Shown piece by piece: positions 34,966-49,762 of a DNA stretch of 64,000 nt. Where the stretch lies: the NCBI GenBank assembly GCA_014898415.1, contig RCTD01000024.1, forward strand, positions 930,001 to 994,000, given 5' to 3'. This DNA comes from Stromatinia cepivora (Eukaryota; Ascomycota; Leotiomycetes; Helotiales; Sclerotiniaceae). Every line of letters starts with the position of its first letter. Position 1 is the stretch's first letter. The translations under genes were made by a program, and so were the position numbers. Under the pieces are notes generated by a model that saw only the letters and a list, made by a program, of their open reading frames with translations, was not told the origin of the DNA and searched no databases.

Positions 34966-35241
34966 TTATAAGAATTTCAATATATTATCAATCCTAATTA
35001 TAATAATCTTTTCTTCAATAATCAATTCTATTTTCTTTTTCCAAATTTTCAATATTTGAATTATATCATCTTTTTGTTTAAATGATATAATCCAATTTAT
35101 TTTTATACAATTATCAATAATCAATATAAAATAACGATTCCCTCGAATCGATTTTAGAAATGATCCTGCAATATCGAAATATATAAATTCGAATCTTTTT
35201 GATTTGTACAGATTCAATTGTTTCGGAATACAATTGATCAT
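34966..35241 (-). pseudogene. B2 integrase core remnant
   Basis: A 91-codon open stretch with copia integrase features: YFDIAGSFLKSIRGNRYFIL (first catalytic Asp), then IDNCIKINWIISFKQKDD, and IIIIRIDNILKFL carrying the second Asp (family pattern R-x-DNG-x-EF). The downstream Glu region is not open. Flanking frames are broken. Confidence 0.8.
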
Positions 35242-35535
35242 TTTGGTGAATATATATACTTCGCAAATATCTAATTTAGTTGAAACCTTTATTGGCTTAA
35301 TTATATTAGATACCTTATATAAATTCTTGATTTTATCTGGGCCTAAATAATTGAATCTTTGATACTATAATAGATATCTTTCTTTCTCCTTGAATATTAA
35401 TTCATTATCGATACTTTTGATACCATTGATTATCTCTAAAGAAAAACCTTTTTCCTGATCGTTTTAATATATACTCGAATAGAAAATTATATCCTTATAT
35501 TCTTTAATTATATATGAAACCATATATATTCTGTT

Positions 35536-35718
35536 TTACATTCTAATACAAATAACTTTCTTATTATCCTTCTTGAAATATATATAATGAAAATTGAATT
35601 CCCTTTGCAACTTTATTTCGCAGATTCTTTTTCCTAATAATAAATTTACTTCTAATTCTAATATATATAATATATTTGAGAATAACATCTTAAAATCATC
35701 TTTGTATATTATATCCAC
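35536..35718 (-). pseudogene. B2 post-protease remnant
   Basis: A 60-codon fragment with LFSNILYILELEVNLLLGKR, the copia block that normally reads V-L-Y-x-P-x-L-x-x-N-L-L-S after the aspartic protease. It is the inverted counterpart of plus-strand 31157-31355 in B1. Confidence 0.7.
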
Positions 35719-36037
35719 TAAACCCTAATAACAATAATACATCATTCCTCCATCAACTTTTATCCTTCATTTAGTAATAAAATCTATTGATTTAAATAAT
35801 AAAGATTGATCAAATATATATAAAAAAACGTTTATATCGGTATATCATTTATTAAAGAAAACCTTATTAATAATCTTCTTTATCAAATTATAATCTTCCT
35901 TTATTATATCCTTAATATTGGAATCTGATTCAAAAATATTATTAACAAAGTATATTTGATCTTTCTTATTGAAATAAACTTTCTTTGGATTCGATGATCT
36001 CTTTTTCTTTTAATAACAAAGATAACTATGAAAGAAT

Positions 36038-36346
36038 TATCACGGGATAGTATGATTACAGAGCACTTTCAGGGATCGGGGAATAGATGGTATACATGAT
36101 TAATAGAGTAAAAGAATTGAATGATTTGCCCTTGATTATATAAATCAAAAACTATATATATAGAACAAATAAATGATTATTTAATTGATATATATTTTAA
36201 TTAGATTAAATCTTTATTTATTAGAATATCAAGATTATTTTATCAATTAGTAGATTGATAAGGGTTAATAAATCCTTCATTCCGATTGGAAAGTATATAT
36301 TTTGATTTTTTATAAGATATAAAGGATCACAAGGCTTTCCGTAATA
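36038..36346 (-). repeat. 3' LTR of element C
   Basis: On the plus strand it starts TATCACGGGATAG and ends CTTTCCGTAATA, matching the reverse complement of the solo LTR at 56330-56639 with transitions only. Outer flank AGAAT at 36033-36037. Confidence 0.88.
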
Positions 36347-37432
36347 TACCCTTCAGATCGAAAGGCGATCTGAAACAAATGGAAAGATATAGAAAATGGT
36401 AATTTATATAATTCGTAAATGAATATATAAAGCGATTATAGATAGATATTAATAAAGGAATAGTATAATATATAAACCTGAAATGATTTTGATATCTTTG
36501 GAATAAAGAAGAATTTGATTATATATAAATCATAAATTTCTCTTGATCTTCAGTTTGTTATTTACGATATTCTTCGAAATCAAGATTTTGAATAATAAAA
36601 TAAAAATTTTCTATTGAGAGAATATAGATGAATAATTGATTTTATAATATAGCAATTGAAAATGTATATAATTGCTAGATTATAATATATTGATTACAAT
36701 AGTAAAGTAAAATGAATAAATTTTTAAAAATATATGGATTCCCTTTTCGTATTTTCGTTTTTATTTTAATCAAGTTTTTATTGATCATTATTATATTTAA
36801 GATTTTGGGGTCTAAAAAGATTAAGCAAGCGAATCTCAATTATATTAAACAAATAGTGATTGAGAAAAAAGCTTTAAGAAAATCAAATGCGAAAGAAGAT
36901 TCCAGTATTCCTTTAAGGGATTAATAAATCAAGTAAAAAGAATTAATAAATTCAATATAGATAACAAATCAAGATATCGATTTTTGGAAATATAATTTAA
37001 TTGAATCTATTTCTAGAATAATATATAATTATTTATTTCAAAAACTATTCTTTTTTATCGAAAGAATTACTGTTTGTTGTAATCAATTGTTTGTTATAGA
37101 TTTAGATAATAATTTGAAGATAGATTTCATTTTTGAATTCTATTATATAATTGAAAGGTTTTATTAATCTTGTATTTATAATTATCGAAGTAAAGATTGT
37201 TTGATAAAGAAAAGAAAAAAGGAAGGGTTTTTTTATTTAATAATAATGATCTATTTGATTTTTTGGTGTCGAGTTTTTTGGATGATGAATTAGATAAAGA
37301 AAAGAGAAAAAAAAGGTTATCGAAAGTTGTTGGTTTTTTAATTAAAATAAAAGATAAAGGGAGTTGTAGAGAAAGGAATGATTATTTATATATTCGATAT
37401 ATAAAATCGTTGATTGTTGAGAAATATAATTT
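36347..37432 (-). other. Element C interior, 3' side
   Basis: A very AT-rich, stop-laden remnant of the C coding region (expected RNase H end and 3' flank) between the 3' LTR and the A2 insertion. Open plus-strand frames here are chance products of AT-rich DNA. Confidence 0.6.
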
Positions 37433-37437
37433 CTATG

Positions 37438-37966
37438 TCTTGGAGGAGGTTGATAGGTTAATAATAATGAATAATATAATAATAATACTATTCACTATTA
37501 TTATAGTGGAAGACTTAGTTATATAGCTTAAAAGAGTGATCGAATATATAATGGTTGAAGTCAAAATATAAGTGTATTGAATATTGAGTTTATTTTGCTT
37601 GTTTTTCAGAAGAATTCTTTGAAGAAAATCTTCTTATTTATAGTATTTGATAAGATTCTATGAAATTCTATAATATTCTATGATTATAAATAAGATCGAT
37701 TTAAATCGAATCTTATAGAATCATTTTATATAATGAAATGAAATAGTAACCAATAATATTTAACCTTAGAAATAAGAAAGTTCTATACGCTTCCATCACA
37801 TTCTATTCCATTATAAATCATTCTAGTATGATATATGATCGAAATTTCATATAATAATAAAATTTAATAATATTAAATTATATTATTAATATATCACGTG
37901 ATCATATAACCATCGGTTCGGTTAATATTATTAAGTGATTTAATAAACTTATTAGAAATTCTTATA
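37438..37966 (-). repeat. 3' LTR of copia A2 (529 bp)
   Basis: The reverse complement starts TATAAGAATTTC and ends CCTCCTCCAAGA. It is preceded on the element strand by the purine tract AAGGGGGTG. CACGTG lies at 37895-37900. Outer flank CTATG. Confidence 0.93.
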
Positions 37967-38003
37967 CACCCCCTTAATAAGTATATTAAATATTTTAATA
38001 ATA

Positions 38004-41000
38004 TCAATATAAATTAATCTGTTTTAAAAATTCGATTAATTTAATTCGAGTTAATGGCTTAATAAGGCCATCGGCTTTTTGGTCATTAGTTGATATATAA
38101 ATCAGATCTAGATCGCCTGAATTTATAATATCTCTAATATAATAAAACCGTATTGCAATATACTTGCTTCTTTCGTGAAAAATAGGGTTTTTAGCAAGAG
38201 CTAATGCAGCTTGGTTATCTGTATATAATGGAAATTTATTTTATTTATACAGATTTAGTTCTATTAATAGCTTTTTAATATATATAACCTCTTTAACTGC
38301 TATATTAATAACTATAAATTCAGCTTCTGAAGTTGATTGGGCTACAATCGATTGTAGCTTAGATTTCCAGCTAATAGATCCTTCGGCTAATATAAATACA
38401 TATCCATTAGTTGATTTATACGTATTAATTTCACCCCCATAATCTGAATCACAATAATCTTTAATATAAAAGTCATTATTATTGCGTTTATAATTAATTC
38501 CTTTATTAATAGTGCCCTTTAAATATCTTAATATTCTTTTAGCGGCTTGAATATATATAGAGCTAGGATTAGATGAAAAACTAGCTAATCTATTGATATG
38601 AAAAGTTATATCTAATTTAATTCCAAATGACAAATATAATAAAAAACCAATAATTTCTTGATATAATTTTATATCATTATTATTAGCTTTTTCTTTATTA
38701 TAATAAAGTTTTATTTTTGGATCCATTGAAATGGAAACAGGGTGTGATTCTAATATTCCAAATCTAGCTAATACCTTTTTGATATATTCTGATTGATATA
38801 GTTTTAAATTATTTGTATTTCTTTCGATTTGAATGCTTAGATAATTTTTTATAAACCCTAAATCTTTTAAATCGAAATGTTTTTTAAGATTATTAATAAA
38901 TTCATTAATAACCTTTTGATTTGGAGTTATAATAACTATATTATCGATATATATATTGAAAATGATATTTTTATTTTTATTAATAAAAATACATTCTTCA
39001 GTAATTAGATTATAAAAATCTAATTTGTTTAGAATGGTTTTTAAGGTATAATACCAAATTCAGGCCGATTGTTTTAAACCATATAATACTTTATTTAATT
39101 TTAAAGCTTTATTATTTAATTCATTAAAACCTTCAAAGGATTTTAATATTAGAGGTGTATCGATATCACCCTGAGCAAAAACTAATACCATATCGATTTT
39201 ATGAATTAACCAATCATTTTGAAAGACTAATACGAATAATAATTTCCAGACTATTGATTTAACTATTGATACATAAATATCAATGTAATCTAAGCCATAT
39301 AATTGTTCAAAACCTTTAACAACAAATCTAGCTTTGAATTCAATAAAATCATCTAAATCCTTTATTTTATAAACCCATCTAATTTTAAAAGTTTTACTAT
39401 AATTAGGATTATTAATAATATCCCAGGTTTTATTCAATTCAAGGGTATTTATTTTATAATCCATAACTTTTAGCCAATATTCTTTATCCGGTAAGCTAAT
39501 TGTTTCTTTATAGGATTTTGATTCGATTAATATATAATCAAGCTTTTTAATAATAATTTTATTATTATTATTAAGCTGAATATCAAAAGTTAATTAAAGG
39601 TTTTTCGAATTTTCATTATCGATTTCAAATTGTACCCCCTTATTAATCGAATTAAAATACCCAGAAAAAGCTAGACCATAATATGATACTCCATTATGAT
39701 CATATGAAAATCCTTTATTTTCAGGTTTTAATCCTTTAATTCGTTTAGAGATTCGAATTTCAGGTTTTTCAGAGATTCCTTCCTCGATTTCATTATTTGA
39801 ACGTTCTGATTCGATTATTCTCTCTTCGGGAATTGGGTTTTGTACTATAATTGAAGTTGAATTTTCTTCTTCTTTATTTATAGTATTAATAGGTTCGAAA
39901 TCGGGGCTTTCTTCTTCCAAAATATTTAAATCCTGATTTTTATATTCATCGGAATATTTTAAATTCTCTTGAATATCAACATCCCTAGTACTAATCACCT
40001 TTTTAATTGCAGGAATATATATTAAAAAGTTATTAGAGGATTCAAAACCTACTAATATACCTTTTCGAGCCCTAAAATCCATTTTCCCTTTTCGAATTTC
40101 TTTATTATTTAATATATAAGTGAGAGAACCTAGTGTTTTTATGTATTCCAAATTAGGTTTCTTATTATATATTAGTTCGAAAGGAGATGATTTAATAGAA
40201 CTATTATAGGTTCTATTTTTAATATGGGCTATAGCCTGAATTAAATAAGGCCATAGAAAAAGAGGAATATCTTTTTCTTTAATTAAACATAATAATCTTT
40301 CGATTATATATCTGTTTAATATTTCGGCTATTCCATTTTGGGAATGTGTGTATGGGCTTATATATTCTGAAATAATCCCGTGATTTTTGATGAAAATAGA
40401 CCATTTATTTGAAAGAAATTCTAGAGCATTATCTAGCCTTAATATTTTAATATTAGTATTAAATTGAGTTTTAATTTGATTATAAAACTCTATTAAAATA
40501 TCATAAGCTTGTGATTTAAATTTAATGGGATATACCCAAATGGCTCTAGTAGCCCATTCCGTAAAGGTTAAAAAGTATTTTTCACCTTTAATCCCTGTAG
40601 TTCGAAAGGGCCCAGCAATATCTAGGCTGAATTTTTCGAATTTATTCGATATATCGGGAATATCAGAGGGTTCTCGACTTATTATTTGATGGAATTTGCC
40701 GAATTTGCATGATTCACATGTATTTAAATCAGATATATTATCTTCTGATTTAATATTCAAGGATTTAATTAAATAATCCTTATTAATGTGACCTAATCTT
40801 TTGTGCATTAGGTTTAAATCGATTTTATTGGCTAATAGCTCTGATTTTTCAGATTCAGAGTTATTTTCAATGCTTTTGATATATTTAGAATTTATTTTAA
40901 AATCTAAATAATAAGCATTATTGATCCAGGGAGCTGTAGTTTTGATATTATACCTTTTGTGGATTAGATTGATTTTATTTCCTGGTGGTATAATATGACT

Positions 41001-42203
41001 AGCCCAGCCCTTAATAGCTATTTTATTTGAGCTAATTAAGGTTGTAGCTAATTTTGGTATATAATATACCCCTTGAATAATAACTTCCGAATTATTATTA
41101 ATAATAATTGGAATATCACCTATTCCTTCGATTGAAGTATTTTCACCACTGGCTACAGTAATATAGTGATTTTTCAATGGTTTATAATTAATAAACCATT
41201 CCTTATTAGGGCAATAATGTTCTGTAGCTCCTGAATCTAATATGAATTTGTATTTCGAAATATTGACTGAATTAGCTAGTCGAATATTATGATTTACAGT
41301 CATTAATTGCTTGTTTGAAAGAGGGTTCTTTTTATTCCAATTATTATTCGAATTATTATTCGAATTATTATTCGAATTATTATTCGAATCAGAATTGGAT
41401 TGCTTATTATTATTACCCTTATTATTCTTTAATTCAGGGTATTTAATAAAGCATTTAGATTCTAAATGACCCTTCTTCCGGCAATGACTACAATAAGGAG
41501 TTTTATTATTATTATTTTTAAAACTAGCCTTATTTGCGGTGAGGTCTATATTAGATTTCATTCTAGCCTCTTCGGATATTAATTCAGAAAATAAATTATC
41601 TAAATCAATATTATTATTATTTTTAGCTAATTCTTTAGCTAATTCTTCGTATTTTCGAGAGGCAAAGCCATCGAATGAACTAGGTAGGCCTCTAAAAAGG
41701 AACCATGCAATAAAGGCCTTCGGAATTTCGTATTTCATTGATTTTAAATAGTTATATGACGATTGGATAGAATTAGTATATTCATCCATTCCATCAGAAC
41801 TATTATAATTAGATTCTATTAATTTATTTAGATATCTCCCCATTAATTCTAAGGATGATTCTCCAAATATTTTATTAATAGATTCCCAAAGGGTTTTAGC
41901 CGAATTTTTATCTTTAAATCTTTCGACTAATTCGAAGCTAATTATAGATTTAATAGCTCCTAAAGCCCTCTTTTCATTTCGAAGATATTCAGAGGTTCTT
42001 TCATTAAATCTAATAGCTAATTCAGGGCTATAAGGTTCTCCTTTTTCATTAATATATAATGATTTATTTGGAGGAGTTTCGGAACCATCGATATAAGGCA
42101 TTAAACCATTAATTTCAAGGTATAATTTAGCCTTATTTATCCATTCAATATAATTGGACCTCCCTTTTAAGGGTTCTCCTTTAAAATTTATACCGGAAGC
42201 CAT
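38004..42203 (-). pseudogene. Copia A2 gag-pol polyprotein frame (1400 codons, three or more stops)
   Basis: One frame runs from ATG at 42203 to TGA at 38006-38004. It includes Gag (869 codons open to the first stop), CCHC knuckle CSHCRKKGHLESKC, protease LDSGATEHYC, and the zinc finger before integrase (HKRLGH.. CESCKFGK). A complete integrase triad follows: LDIAGPFRTT, RLDNALEFLS and QNGIAEILNRY. Then come a linker, reverse transcriptase and RNase H (SIVAQSTSEAEF intact). Stops: TAA at 39596-39594 and 38243-38241 (both CAA in A1) and TGA at 39062-39060 (CGA in A1). The reverse-transcriptase box reads NIYIDNIVII, where A1 has YIDD, so the second catalytic Asp is lost. Integrase is the best-preserved part. 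The element is dead in cis. Confidence 0.92.
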
Positions 42204-42668
42204 TTTTAAGCCTTTATATATAAGCTATATGGACTTTTAATCTGATATAAAATTAATACTAATTTTGATGAATTTAGTATTAAAATTTTGAATGGATTTC
42301 GATTATGATTCGAATTGATATCGAAATTAATTCGATTAAAAATTATAAACCAGCCACCTCTTAAATTAGATCTTTATTTTAAGCTGTATAAAATAAAGCC
42401 TAATCAAGCTAGGGTATCTTAATATGAAGAAATTGATATATCATTTGCTATGGGTAGTGTATAGCTTAAATATATCGTCTAGGAACCTAATTTTATTTGC
42501 TCAATTAGATTTAACTTCAGGGACACAGGCCTTAGGGTTTATTTTCGATGGTATTTCAATATAATATCAATATTATATTGATATAATTATATTCGACAAC
42601 TTAATAGCTATAATATTATAGTTTTAAATCAAGCCAATACTCTTTTTAAGCTAGTTATTTAACTAGCC

Positions 42669-42680
42669 AGGCTCATAACC
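42669..42680 (-). other. Primer-binding site of copia A2
   Basis: On the element strand it reads GGTTATGAGCCT, directly after the 5' LTR. It matches the A1 site except for the last base (C to T). Confidence 0.7.
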
Positions 42681-43209
42681 TTTTAGAGGAGGTTGATAGA
42701 TTAATAATAATGAATAATATAATAATAATACTATTCACTATTATTATAATAGAAGACTTAATTATATAGCTTAAAAGAATGATCGAATATATAATGGTTG
42801 AAGTCAAAATATAAGTATATTGAATATTGAGTTTATTTTGCTTGTTTTTCAGAAGAATTCTTTGAAGAAAATCTTCTTATTTATAGTATTTGATAAGATT
42901 CTATGAAATTCTATAATATTCTATGATTATAAATAAGATCGATTTAAATCGAATCTTATAGAATCATTTTATATAATGAAATGAAATAGTAACCAATAAT
43001 ATTTAACCTTAGAAATAAGAAAGTTCTATACGCTTCCATCACATTCTATTCCATTATAAATCATTCTAGTATGATATATGATCGAAATTTCATATAATAA
43101 TAAAATTTAATAATATTAAATTATATTATTAATATATCACGTGATCATATAACCATCGGTTCGGTTAATATTATTAAGTGATTTAATAAACTTATTAGAA
43201 ATTCTTATA
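42681..43209 (-). repeat. 5' LTR of copia A2 (529 bp)
   Basis: Same ends as the other A LTRs apart from RIP-like changes near the inner end (CCAAGA has become CTAAAA). CACGTG at 43138-43143. Outer flank CTATG at 43210-43214. Confidence 0.92.
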
Positions 43210-43214
43210 CTATG

Positions 43215-46200
43215 GTGAATACTTTATTGATTCTTTTAAGTTGAATAATTATTGATATTGGAATTGTAATATTCATTTATATATTTTTTTGTTGGCTTTT
43301 CTTTATTCTTTAGTAGATTATTATATTATTGTTTATTAGTAAAATTCGAAAATAAATTTTTTGTTTATTCTTTTATTTTTATAATATATTGATTGTTGAT
43401 TATATAATCTAAACAGAGATATAGAATTATAATAAAAATAATATTGGAAATCGAAAAGAAAAAAGAAGTTGTTTTTTTGTCTTTGTATTATTGTTCTTTC
43501 TCTTTTTGTTATATTACTTATCGAAATCCTCAAAAAATTGAGCAAAAGAAATATATTATAATTTCGAAAAACGATAATAAAGATAAAAAAGAAAAAGTAA
43601 TAAAGAAGAAGAAAAGAAAAGAACAGATAGTATATCAAAAGAAAAAGAAAAAAAAGGATAGTTCTTTGGCTTTTATAATATCAATAATATTAATAATTTC
43701 AATTGTTTTAATTATTTTTTATTCCTTAATTGTTATAGATAATCCAAAGATTCTTTTATTTGAATTTTAAATTATTGAATTTAGAAAGAAGTTTATTCTT
43801 TTTTGAAAATAGGAAAATGAAAAGTAAAGAAGTAATTAATTTTGATTGTTCTTTGTTTCCTGATAAATATAAAGTATACAAATTAAAATATATTATAGAA
43901 AAATATAATAATTTGGAATATCAAATAGGATTCATTTCATTTATATCAAAAAGAAGAATTACAAACTCCAGATTATTATTATTTAAGTTTTATAATTATT
44001 GTTATTCAAGTTTTATGATTCTATTGTTTATATTTTATAGATTGAAAAAAGATCGGAAGTATTCGAATTTTTGTTTTGTAAGGTTTTTGGTAAATTCATT
44101 AATAATTATATTGATGATCGATAAATAGATTATATAAAAGTTCTCTTTTGAATATTTTTGATATAATTATATATTTTGGATATCGATATAATATAATTTC
44201 GTAATGATTCATTTGTTTTTATTAACCATTAATTTAATCGTTTATTAGTTATTATAAAAAATCGTTATAGATTCTTTCATTATTAAATCGATCTCTTTTA
44301 AGAAATATAAAATTGCTATAATTTCTTTTAATATATATTCGATTCCAAGAAATTCTATTTCAATAATCAAAATGATTATAATATCTTATTTAAATGTTTT
44401 TTATATAATTAAACCATCGAAAAAGGATATAATATACTTTTAAAATGATCAATGAATATTTGGATCATTTGCAAAAGAAATATCTGAAAAAACGAGAAAT
44501 TATAATATTTAATCATCGTTATATTGGATTACAAAATACCTTATATTTTATAGATATTATAAACAATAATTAATAGTTTTTATATAATTGTTTAGTAGAT
44601 TGATTAAATAATAATTCAATTATGAAACAGCAAATAATATATTTGCTTTTATAATAATTACAATATATAATACTAAGCTCATTTTCTTTTGATATATTTT
44701 TATAATATATATAAAAGTTTGATCCTGATTTTTCCGAAATATTATTATCAGGAATAGTATATTTACTATCCTGTTTATTGTTTTGAATTTCTTAGCAATT
44801 TTCTTAATATATATATTATAGATTAATTATAGCTTTTTTTTAAATCAATTATAAAATATATATATACTTAGAAACCATTTAGTATTTCCTAGATCTTGTA
44901 GTTCATATACAGCTTTGATTTCTTTAATAATCTTTGTAATAGTTGATTCGTTTTTTTTATAATAAATGATTTGAATATTGTTTATAAAAAAAAAATTATA
45001 ATAATATACTTTAATTAATATATAAATACAATTCCTTTTTATATTATACCAATTCTAATTTCTCGAATATTTAAATGAAATCCCTAAATTATATAATTAG
45101 GGAATTTTATAAATTATATAAAGCTTGATTAATTATAACATTTTTGTTTGGGATTTTGTATTTATTAAATAAATAATATACAATTAAAATATTAAAAAAA
45201 TTGTATAGAGTATTAATGAAGATATTGATTATATTATATTGCTTTATTTCGAAATTATATTTAGTAATAATTGTTATTATAATCCAGAATGATCAATTTG
45301 TTAATATAATGGTATAAATAATTTCAATAATATTTTTAGCCTGAAGATCTTTTTGTATTACTAAATATAAACAATAATGAATAATTAAACCTTAATTATT
45401 ATATTTATATATAAACATTTATTAAAGGGAGATCGGTTTTGTAAATTCTGATCCAGAATCGATTTTATATTAGGTTTTCCTAACTTTAAAATTATTAATC
45501 TCAAAATCATAATTTTATTTGAATCAATATCCCATTTGATAATTTTCTAATTGATAATAAAAACAAAATAATTTTGGAATTACAAATATATAAATTCAAG
45601 GAAATAATATTATCTATAATTTATTAATTGTAAATCAAATAAAAAGTAATAATGATTTTACTTCAATTCCAATAATAATTATATTATGAATTATTACAAA
45701 TTGAGAATATTCCTTTATATTATTCATTCTTTATTAATTAAATCAGAATATAAAATAAAAGTTATTTAAATAAAATAATCCTATTGAATTTATTCTTTGA
45801 AATATAACAATTCCTATATAGGATCCAATATTAAAATTGTTTTTTTGATAGTATTGTTATATATATAATTGCTTTTGTATATATACTAATTACTTTGAAA
45901 TGCAAAAACTAAATGATTCCCAAAAAAAAGGTGATTTCGAATAATAATTGTATAATTGAAATTTAAACAGATTTATTTGAACCCTGAGTATTTCAATTCT
46001 TATAATACAAACTCTTTTAAATATCTATTTGAGATTATAAATCTATAAATCCTTTATAAATCGATTAAATGAATATATAGGGTACAATAATCTTTATAAT
46101 AATTAGATTTCCTTTACAGAATATTCTAATTGATTATTTTAATATATATATTTCCTTTTAAAATATTAAAATTGATCGATTGAAATAATCTCTAAATCAT

Positions 46201-49200
46201 TTTCGTATATACCACAAAAAATTTCGATAATATAATTAATAGATTTATACTTTATATTCCTTATATCAATAAATTCAATAAAATCGGGATCTATATTATT
46301 ATTATAAATATCTTTTTAAACAATATTAATATCTTTATTTATAAGATATGATTATTTCTTAATGAAAGAATCAGCTTTTCCGGTTTCTTTAATAAAAAGA
46401 TCGATTGATATTCATATATCTTTATTGTATATTTTATCCTTATCATTTGAAGGATTAAATGAATTGAATAATTCTAAATCGATTTTTTTATTTCTATTAT
46501 CATTTTCCAGATCTATATCTATCCTCAAGATCAATTTATTTGTAAATAATAAATTTGAAATACACTTAATGAATGAATTAAGGGTTTTTCAATCTATAAA
46601 AATAAATAAATAAATAAAATCTTTATAATTATCTTCATTTTGAATAATCATTTTATTCATTTCGATATAATCTTGTAGATTAAGAGTTCTAACAAATTGT
46701 TTAAGTTCTTCTATAATATGAATATCGATTATTCGATTAATAGAATCTATATAATAAATGAATTCTTTCTTGAATATTATATTTCGAATAATAATAACTT
46801 TATTGAGTTTGGATATCCATATATAATAAATCAATATATTTAAAATATAACTTATTAAATACCCAATATATATTCAAAAATTGATTTTGTATTATTTTCT
46901 ATTAATTCTAGTTTTTTTATTTTTATTCAAAAAATAAACTTAGTATCTATATCTATAAATTCCATTCCAATTGGAATAAAGATTATTAAATATTTTCTTT
47001 ACAAATAAAAAATTATCTTTACAAAGATAATTATAGAATTATATATCGAATATTTTATTAAACAATTTGAAGGATTTGGTTTTCAAAGAACTTATATTAT
47101 ATAAATAAATAATAACTTGTATCATTTCCATTTACAATTTATCTAATAAATTTATTATAATTTATATTTTTATTTGTTTTGTAATTATTTTTTATCCTAT
47201 ATATTCTAATCCTTTATTAGATTTATATATATAAAATAAGGATAATTCGAATTCGATGCTTTTTTGTTTGATTTATTTTTTAAATAATATTACTTTTATA
47301 ATTTCAATAACAAATATATCATTATCCTATTTAATCATTATAATCACTAAATCATACTTATAATAAACCTAAACTACAAAACTTTGAATAATTATAAATA
47401 CTTTATTATATATTTTGTAATAGATTAAATATAAAAAGATTTTGTCATAATATATTTCTTTGATCAATAAAAACTATAATATATTATTATACCTTTTATC
47501 GAAATCAAAAAGATCTCATTGAATTTTGTAAAAAAGCTGAAATAATTAATGATTATTTGAAGTATAAGAAATGATTTATTTCATATAAATACAAATACAA
47601 TTTATACAATTAGAACAAATAATACCTTTTATTTTAATATTTTATATTACAAATACTAAATATTCAAAAACTTTCTTTCCCAAATACTCAAAGTATTTAT
47701 ATTATATTTCATTTATATCTTCTTTTAAAAAAAATAAATTATAAAAATAATAAAATATTTTATTTATTTTTCTATTTATTATTAAATATATTATAAAAAG
47801 ATTATTTACAAAAATAAATAAAAAAATATTTGAATAAATAAAAAATAATTTATATTCTAAAAATACAAGATTTTCAATATAAATATATTAAATAACTATT
47901 ATATTATTTATATAATCTTTTTTATAAAAAATATAATTATATTTTAAAAACTATAAACCGATTTTCTTTAATCAAACCTCCAAATAATATTAATATGAAA
48001 ACCAAAAATAAATATTATATCATTCAAAATCAAATTATTATTAAAATAATTTTTTCTTTTAATAATCTCTTTAATAATACAAACTCTATATCCTAAAACT
48101 TGGAAACTAGAAATACCTACTTCTACAAGATCATTGAAATCGGATAATCGATATCAATAATCATTCAATAGAAATATATCATTTATAATATATATAATAT
48201 TATAATTATCAAATAAAATATTATTAAACAAATAATATATTCTCACTACTATAAAATATACCTCTAATTAATTATGTCAAACATCCAAAATAACAATATT
48301 AATTGAAGATCTTAAAAAATCAATAAAATTTTTCATTCATTTTTTTTTGATTTAATTAGAATGGAATTGTTTCTATAAATACAATCTTGTTCAATTCTTA
48401 ATTATTTATAATTCATTTTTATTAAATACCCTTTTAAATAATGAATTAATCCTTTTGATAAACACTAATTTTATGACTTTGCAATTATAAACAATATAAC
48501 CATAACCAATTTTATTATTCTATTCAGATTTAATTCTATAAAGATATTCCCAAATCTTCTTGATCCCTTGATTGTTTTTAAAATTGATACTCTTTTTATT
48601 CTTTTTAAGTTTTTTTTCATTTTGAAAAAAGATAAATATAGAATATACTTTTTCTTTAACTTTTAAAAAAATAAAATCCTAAAAGATTAATCCTTCAAAA
48701 ACATCTTCGAATTGTTTGAATAAAAAGTTGAATAATCCAAATTGATTATTTATTTCGATTTATATAATTATAATATTTATTCAAATTGAAAATATTCTAA
48801 TATCAATAATTTATAGAAAAGTATTGATAACAATTTCATCTTATACTTTAATGATTTTATATACAAAAACTTTGATATAGATTATAATCCAATCCTTATA
48901 TTATTTAACAAAATCGATTCTGCTAAACGAAATTTGTATTAAAACAAATCAATATTCTTGTAATACTATGAATTTGGTAATAATTATTATAGATACAAGT
49001 TTCTTTTTGAATACATTAATAATCATTTTGAATAAAAGAATTATAATACTTTAATTAAAAATAGATAATTTTATAAAGTATATTTGATCAATTGATGATT
49101 CAATTTATTTATAAACATTCTAAAAAGCTTTGTAATTCTATATATATTCTTATTATCGATATCAATATTTCAATTGAAAAAAGGTAAGTTCGAAAAAGAT

Positions 49201-49762
49201 TTCTTGAAAAATAATTGAAAATAAAATAATGAATCTATTAGAAATAAATCCCGATATATTATTATCAAAATCTTTCATTTTTGTATTTCTATTAATATCT
49301 TCCTTGAATTAAATCGCTATAAAATATTCCGAGAATTCTTTTTAGTATTGAATTTATTTCTTTTGATTATATTTAGCTTAAAAATCGATAATGGAAAGTA
49401 AAACAAATAATTTGATTAAAAATTAATCGATCTAAGTACAAATAAGCTTACTTATCAAATCAAAACTTGAAATGAATATCATTGATATAAAAACAAATAG
49501 ATTATTCTCTGAATTAATTAAATCCTAGATTCCTTGAATTTGATATTTATTTTTCAAATATAAATATCATTTCAGTTATTGAATATAGATTATAAAAAGA
49601 AGATCATTTTGATTCTTTATTATATTGAATAAAAATAATTGAATTGATATAAATATTGAATTATAAATAAAATAGAAATAATATTTTAAAAATGATCCCT
49701 TAAATATTTAATAATCATCGAATAAAAAGTTATATAAATTTAAAAACTACTAGATTTATAAT
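43215..49762 (-). other. Element C interior, 5' side (gag to reverse transcriptase relics)
   Basis: About 6.5 kb of extremely AT-rich sequence continuing element C beyond A2. The only segment I can assign is 46834-46589 (minus), the copia block joining integrase to reverse transcriptase. Plus-strand frames at 43444-43770 and 43760-44128 are Lys/Ile-rich products of AT bias. No host gene. Confidence 0.6.

Larger units (their letters stand above)
37438..43209 (-). mobile_element. Copia-type LTR retrotransposon A2, complete ends, nearly intact
   Basis: The element is 5772 bp with 529-bp LTRs and a CTATG target duplication at 37433-37437 and 43210-43214. It is inserted in element C. It is the same family as A1 but keeps the integrase core and a longer Asn-rich Gag linker. 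The LTR pair differs at roughly ten sites, all transitions as far as I read them, fitting RIP. Three in-frame stops break pol. Confidence 0.95.

Noticed and set aside
43444..44128. Two plus-strand frames rich in Lys, Ile and Phe inside element C
   Set aside because: They lie on the non-coding strand of a RIP-damaged copia element, and their composition follows AT bias.
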